A stretch of DNA of 8,509 nt, taken from Spirochaetota bacterium. GTDB lineage: Bacteria; Spirochaetota; Spirochaetia; SZUA-6. Position numbers and translations under genes: made by a program. Location: the NCBI GenBank assembly GCA_003641675.1, contig QNBI01000060.1, forward strand, positions 1 to 8,509, given 5' to 3'. The number at the start of each line of letters is the position of its first letter. The first letter of the stretch is position 1. Positions 6,463 to 8,509 of the stretch are shown in pieces. Under the pieces are notes generated by a model, which was not told the DNA's origin, ran no database searches, and saw only the letters and a list, made by a program, of their open reading frames with translations.

Positions 6463-7165
6463 CTTTCTGCCTCCCATACGGCGAGAAGAACATATTCCCC
6501 ACAGCCCCTGTTAGTTCGGAACCGACCTTTATACCGATTGCAGCGTAAATAAACGGAATAATTCCAGCACTTAACAGCGTGTTAAACGTCCCTTTAGAGA
6601 GAAAGTTAAAGAGAAAAGAATCTGCTGGTTTAAAGAGTCCTACAAGGCCCAATCCTATAAATGTTAGCCCTGCAAGCCCTTCTAAAAAGGATACAAGGCC
6701 CTCTCTTAATCTTACTACATCGGAGGTCATTACTATTATGAAATAACCCGTTGCAATTATAACGCCTCCGGGAAATCCTCCTCCCGGAGTTAAATGACCG
6801 TGCACAATAATGTACATCCCAAAGAGAATCATAAACGGAAACAATAAATAACTACCTGTCTTTAGAATAAAGCTCTCATCGAAAAGCTTTGCCTGCAGAT
6901 GTTTTTCACCCTTCATTAACAGTGTTAATCCAAGGGCAGCTAAAAATAACACAGTTACTTCGCCGAGAGTATCGAACCCCCTGTAGAGAACCACCACAGA
7001 AGTTACGGTATTAGCAGCACCTACTTCAGCAACCTCATTCTTAAGTACTTCGACTCCTACACTGGCCTTTTCGCCTGTACTCGACGGAAAAACAACAGGC
7101 CCTATTATGGTTACAAGGTAAAAACCAAATCCGAATATCAACAGTAAACCGACAATTTTTCTCAT
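6455..7165 (-). CDS. mrpB: MbhE-MrpB fusion subunit of the Mrp-type antiporter
   Basis: This 236-residue membrane protein combines two modules. Residues 1 to about 90 resemble MbhE, the last part of MrpA: an N-terminal helix, then NTVTSVVVLYRGFDTLGEV (52-70) with Asp65 and Glu69, then a hydrophobic segment. Residues about 98-236 are a full MnhB/MrpB domain with ILKTGSYLLFPFMILFG (100-116) and the signature HGHLTPGGGFPGGV (122-135). A lone MrpB is about 140 aa, so the extra 90 residues account for the MbhE part. The start is ATG 7165, with AGGA about 8 bases upstream and only 3 bases after the MbhD-like stop. The 3' end overlaps mrpC by 8 bases. In complexes of known structure these subunits link the antiporter subunits and are proposed to shape the Na+ path; that role here is inferred from homology. 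Confidence 0.9.
   Translation of the reverse strand: MRKIVGLLLIFGFGFYLVTIIGPVVFPSSTGEKASVGVEVLKNEVAEVGAANTVTSVVVLYRGFDTLGEVTVLFLAALGLTLLMKGEKHLQAKLFDESFILKTGSYLLFPFMILFGMYIIVHGHLTPGGGFPGGVIIATGYFIIVMTSDVVRLREGLVSFLEGLAGLTFIGLGLVGLFKPADSFLFNFLSKGTFNTLLSAGIIPFIYAAIGIKVGSELTGAVGNMFFSPYGRQKDA
6470..6475 (-). promoter_or_regulatory. Ribosome-binding site deciding the mrpC start
   Basis: On the minus strand this reads GGGAGG, seven bases before ATG 6462. It lies downstream of the first in-frame ATG (6477), so it favours the shorter 125-residue MrpC. It sits within the last codons of the upstream mrpB fusion gene. Confidence 0.75.
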
Positions 7166-7168
7166 AGT

Positions 7169-7420
7169 TTAATCCTGTTTATCTATTTTTTTTCTTGTTC
7201 TGCTTATTGCAATCACAAATATTACAGTTGTAAGTGCAGCACCTATGGAGGCCTCGGTTATTGCCACATCCGGAGCCGCAATAAAGAGGAATAGTATGGA
7301 TGCTACAAGGCTTACAACGGTAACTACAATCACAGCACTCAAAAGATCCTTAATAAAGATAATTGAAACTGCAGAACCGAGCATTATAAGTACCAGTAAC
7401 AAAAATAAGTACTGCATCAT
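7169..7420 (-). CDS. MbhD-like subunit (DUF4040, MrpA C-terminal module)
   Basis: This is an 83-residue protein with three predicted membrane helices. It corresponds to MbhD, and to the part of large MrpA proteins just after their NuoL-like domain. The family signature is APDVAITEASIGAALTTVIF (49-68), with Pro50, Asp51 and Glu56. The acidic pair lies in a membrane helix and is proposed to be part of an ion path. The tail is short and basic (RTRKKIDK). Two adjacent ATGs (7420 and 7417) are both possible starts. AAGGAG lies 8 bases before the first, so I take 7420. The start overlaps the mrpG stop in an ATGA junction. As a stand-alone gene it fits Mbh/Mbs-type operons and not the seven-gene mrpABCDEFG type, where it is fused in MrpA. 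Confidence 0.9.
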   Translation of the reverse strand: MMQYLFLLLVLIMLGSAVSIIFIKDLLSAVIVVTVVSLVASILFLFIAAPDVAITEASIGAALTTVIFVIAISRTRKKIDKQD

Positions 7421-7818
7421 TTTTCACTCTCCTTAGAAACTGCATCTACAGATACGCTGTTTTCCGACCGGTCTGTCGGCTGGCTCTCCGGCTGTCCGCT
7501 GTCTGTCAAAAAATCCTCTTCTGTCTTTATAACCGTACCCCTAAACATCGGAACCTTAAGCTTGTAGCTAGCCCTTGCAATTGTGCTGCTGCTTATGGGG
7601 TTTGTAAGAACAACAAATAGGGCAAGGACAATTGCCTTCCAGAGGAATTCCGTATGTATTAAGCCAACACCTATAATAAGTGAAAGAGCACCGAGTGTAG
7701 TAGCCTTTGTTCCTGCCTGGATCCTGTTAAAAACATCCGGCATCCTTATAATCCCGAGTGCACCTAAAAAGAGGAATATCGAACCGATTAAAATTAATAG
7801 TTGTCCGGCAATTACCAC
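7417..7818 (-). CDS. mrpG: Na+/H+ antiporter subunit MrpG
   Basis: This is a small membrane subunit (MbhC in hydrogenase nomenclature). The family core is GALGIIRMPDVFNRIQAGTK (19-38) followed by TTLGA, then a second and third helix ending in LTNPISSSTIARASY (71-85). The core of about 98 residues is usual. Beyond it is a hydrophilic tail to residue 133 rich in Ser, Glu, Asp, Gln and Pro, ending in ESEK, which is longer than many MrpG proteins. Translation begins at GTG 7818 after GGAGGG. The start shares one base with the mrpF stop, and the stop forms an ATGA overlap with the MbhD-like gene. The protein probably assembles with MrpE and MrpF at one end of the complex. Confidence 0.92.
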   Translation of the reverse strand: MVIAGQLLILIGSIFLFLGALGIIRMPDVFNRIQAGTKATTLGALSLIIGVGLIHTEFLWKAIVLALFVVLTNPISSSTIARASYKLKVPMFRGTVIKTEEDFLTDSGQPESQPTDRSENSVSVDAVSKESEK

Positions 7819-8069
7819 TATATCCCTCCTTCCAGATACCTGGCAACCGTAACCACACCCACAAAACCAAGCACAGCATAAACAATCGCCACATCCATAT
7901 AGATTACCCGTAATGCAACCAAAGATAAAAGTACAATTACAGCAGTTGTAATTGTTGTAAGCGTATCCGCTGCAAGCAGTCTGTCGGAAACAGTAGGCCC
8001 TGCGATTAATCTTATAAAGCCTAAGATTACCGCCGCTCCAATAAAAACTAATGAAATTGTGATTATCAT
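7818..8069 (-). CDS. mrpF: Na+/H+ antiporter subunit MrpF
   Basis: This is an 83-residue protein with three predicted helices (MbhB-like). The signature is RLIAGPTVSDRLLAADTLTT (20-39), with the conserved Asp29, Arg30 and Asp35. Asp35 aligns with the acidic residue shown to matter in MrpF homologues. The end, YAVLGFVGVVTVARYLEGG, is also typical. The start is ATG 8069, preceded by AAAGGAG, and overlaps the mrpE stop by 4 bases (ATGA). The ribosome-binding site of mrpG is embedded in its last codons. Confidence 0.94.
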   Translation of the reverse strand: MIITISLVFIGAAVILGFIRLIAGPTVSDRLLAADTLTTITTAVIVLLSLVALRVIYMDVAIVYAVLGFVGVVTVARYLEGGI

Positions 8070-8509
8070 AGGATAATCTCCTTTAAGATCTTTTCGAATT
8101 TCCAGCTAACCTTTTCCGTTGCCTCTTGTATATCCTCCGCCTTCACATCTATCCAGTGAATAAAAAGGCTGTCCCCTTTTACATCCATAGTTAATGTTCC
8201 GGGGGTTAAAGTTATTGAGTTTGCGAGAACCAGTTTTGCAAGAGGAGTTTCCAATTTTGTCTTCACCTGGACAACACCCGGATTTATAGGTAGAGAAGGG
8301 GTTAAAACTCTCCGCGCAACATCAAAGTTGGACTTTATCATTTCCCATAAAAAAACAACGAGATAAACCGGAAACAGCACTATGGATTTCGGGGTAATTT
8401 TAACCCCTCTGTACAAACTACTGAAAGAAGCAAAGAGTACTGTCACACCGAATGAAAGGACAAGGCCTGTAATAAGTTCATCCAGCCGGAATGTCCCTGT
8501 ACCCAGCAG
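8066..8509 (-). CDS. mrpE: Na+/H+ antiporter subunit MrpE, N-terminus cut by window edge
   Basis: The open frame runs from the window edge without a stop to TGA at 8066-8068, so 147 residues are visible. A GTG at 8446 is an internal Val, not the start: the upstream codons give FRLDELITGLVLSFGVTVLF, the expected first part of MrpE. The family core follows: SIVLFPVYLVVFLWEMIKSN, then PGVVQVKT, LANSITLTPGTLTMDV and a soluble C-terminal part with LFIHWIDVK. Full MrpE is about 160 aa, so about 15-20 residues are missing. Two predicted helices precede a cytoplasmic beta-rich domain. It is the first visible gene of the operon; the promoter lies beyond the window. Confidence 0.92.
   Translation of the reverse strand: MLGTGTFRLDELITGLVLSFGVTVLFASFSSLYRGVKITPKSIVLFPVYLVVFLWEMIKSNFDVARRVLTPSLPINPGVVQVKTKLETPLAKLVLANSITLTPGTLTMDVKGDSLFIHWIDVKAEDIQEATEKVSWKFEKILKEIIL

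Noticed and set aside
6463..6477. Five-residue longer MrpC starting at ATG 6477.
   Set aside because: The strong GGGAGG lies between the two ATGs and serves only the second.
2756..8509. Complex I (nuo) operon.
   Set aside because: MrpE, MrpF, MrpG and MnhB signatures are specific to Mrp/Mbh systems, and no NuoA, B, C, D, H or I is present.

Overview
The window is an 8.5-kb piece of an AT-leaning bacterial genome. It carries two convergent transcription units. TGA serves as a normal stop for three genes here (the GPH transporter, mrpG and mrpE), so the code is standard. The one in-frame TGA, early in selD, is therefore best read as selenocysteine (Sec). Sec use, an Mbh/Mrp-style ion-translocating module and a GPH-type sugar symporter together suggest an anaerobic, Sec-using bacterium that depends on ion gradients. 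A spirochaete is my loose guess. No rRNA or marker gene is present to fix the phylum.

Plus strand, 88-1140: selD, selenophosphate synthetase, itself a selenoprotein. The Sec codon is at 148-150 and is followed by a two-part hairpin (151-197) with the geometry of a bacterial SECIS element. A conventional gene caller would start the gene at the TTG at 175, inside this hairpin, and lose the catalytic Sec and Lys.

Minus strand, 8509 down to 1198: a tight block of eight genes in the order mrpE (cut by the window edge), mrpF, mrpG, MbhD-like (DUF4040), an MbhE-MrpB fusion, mrpC, an MrpD-like subunit (487 aa) and a second, longer MrpD/NuoL-like subunit (617 aa). Junctions overlap by 1-8 bases or are separated by 3-18 bases. 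A GPH-family MFS symporter follows after 32 bases, and then a 34-residue lysine-rich small protein that automated ORF calling would miss. The order is that of the ion-translocating half of archaeal-type membrane-bound hydrogenase/sulfane reductase complexes (MbhA-H plus H'). No large MrpA and no hydrogenase or NuoH-like subunits are visible. As far as the window shows, the module is a stand-alone Na+/H+ antiporter, and the gradient it maintains could be used by the linked symporter.

The most unusual points are the Sec-containing SelD with its SECIS hairpin, the Mbh-style split Mrp layout with two antiporter-like subunits and no full MrpA, the Glu found in both of those subunits where the family normally has the TM7 lysine, and the lysine-rich microprotein at the operon end.
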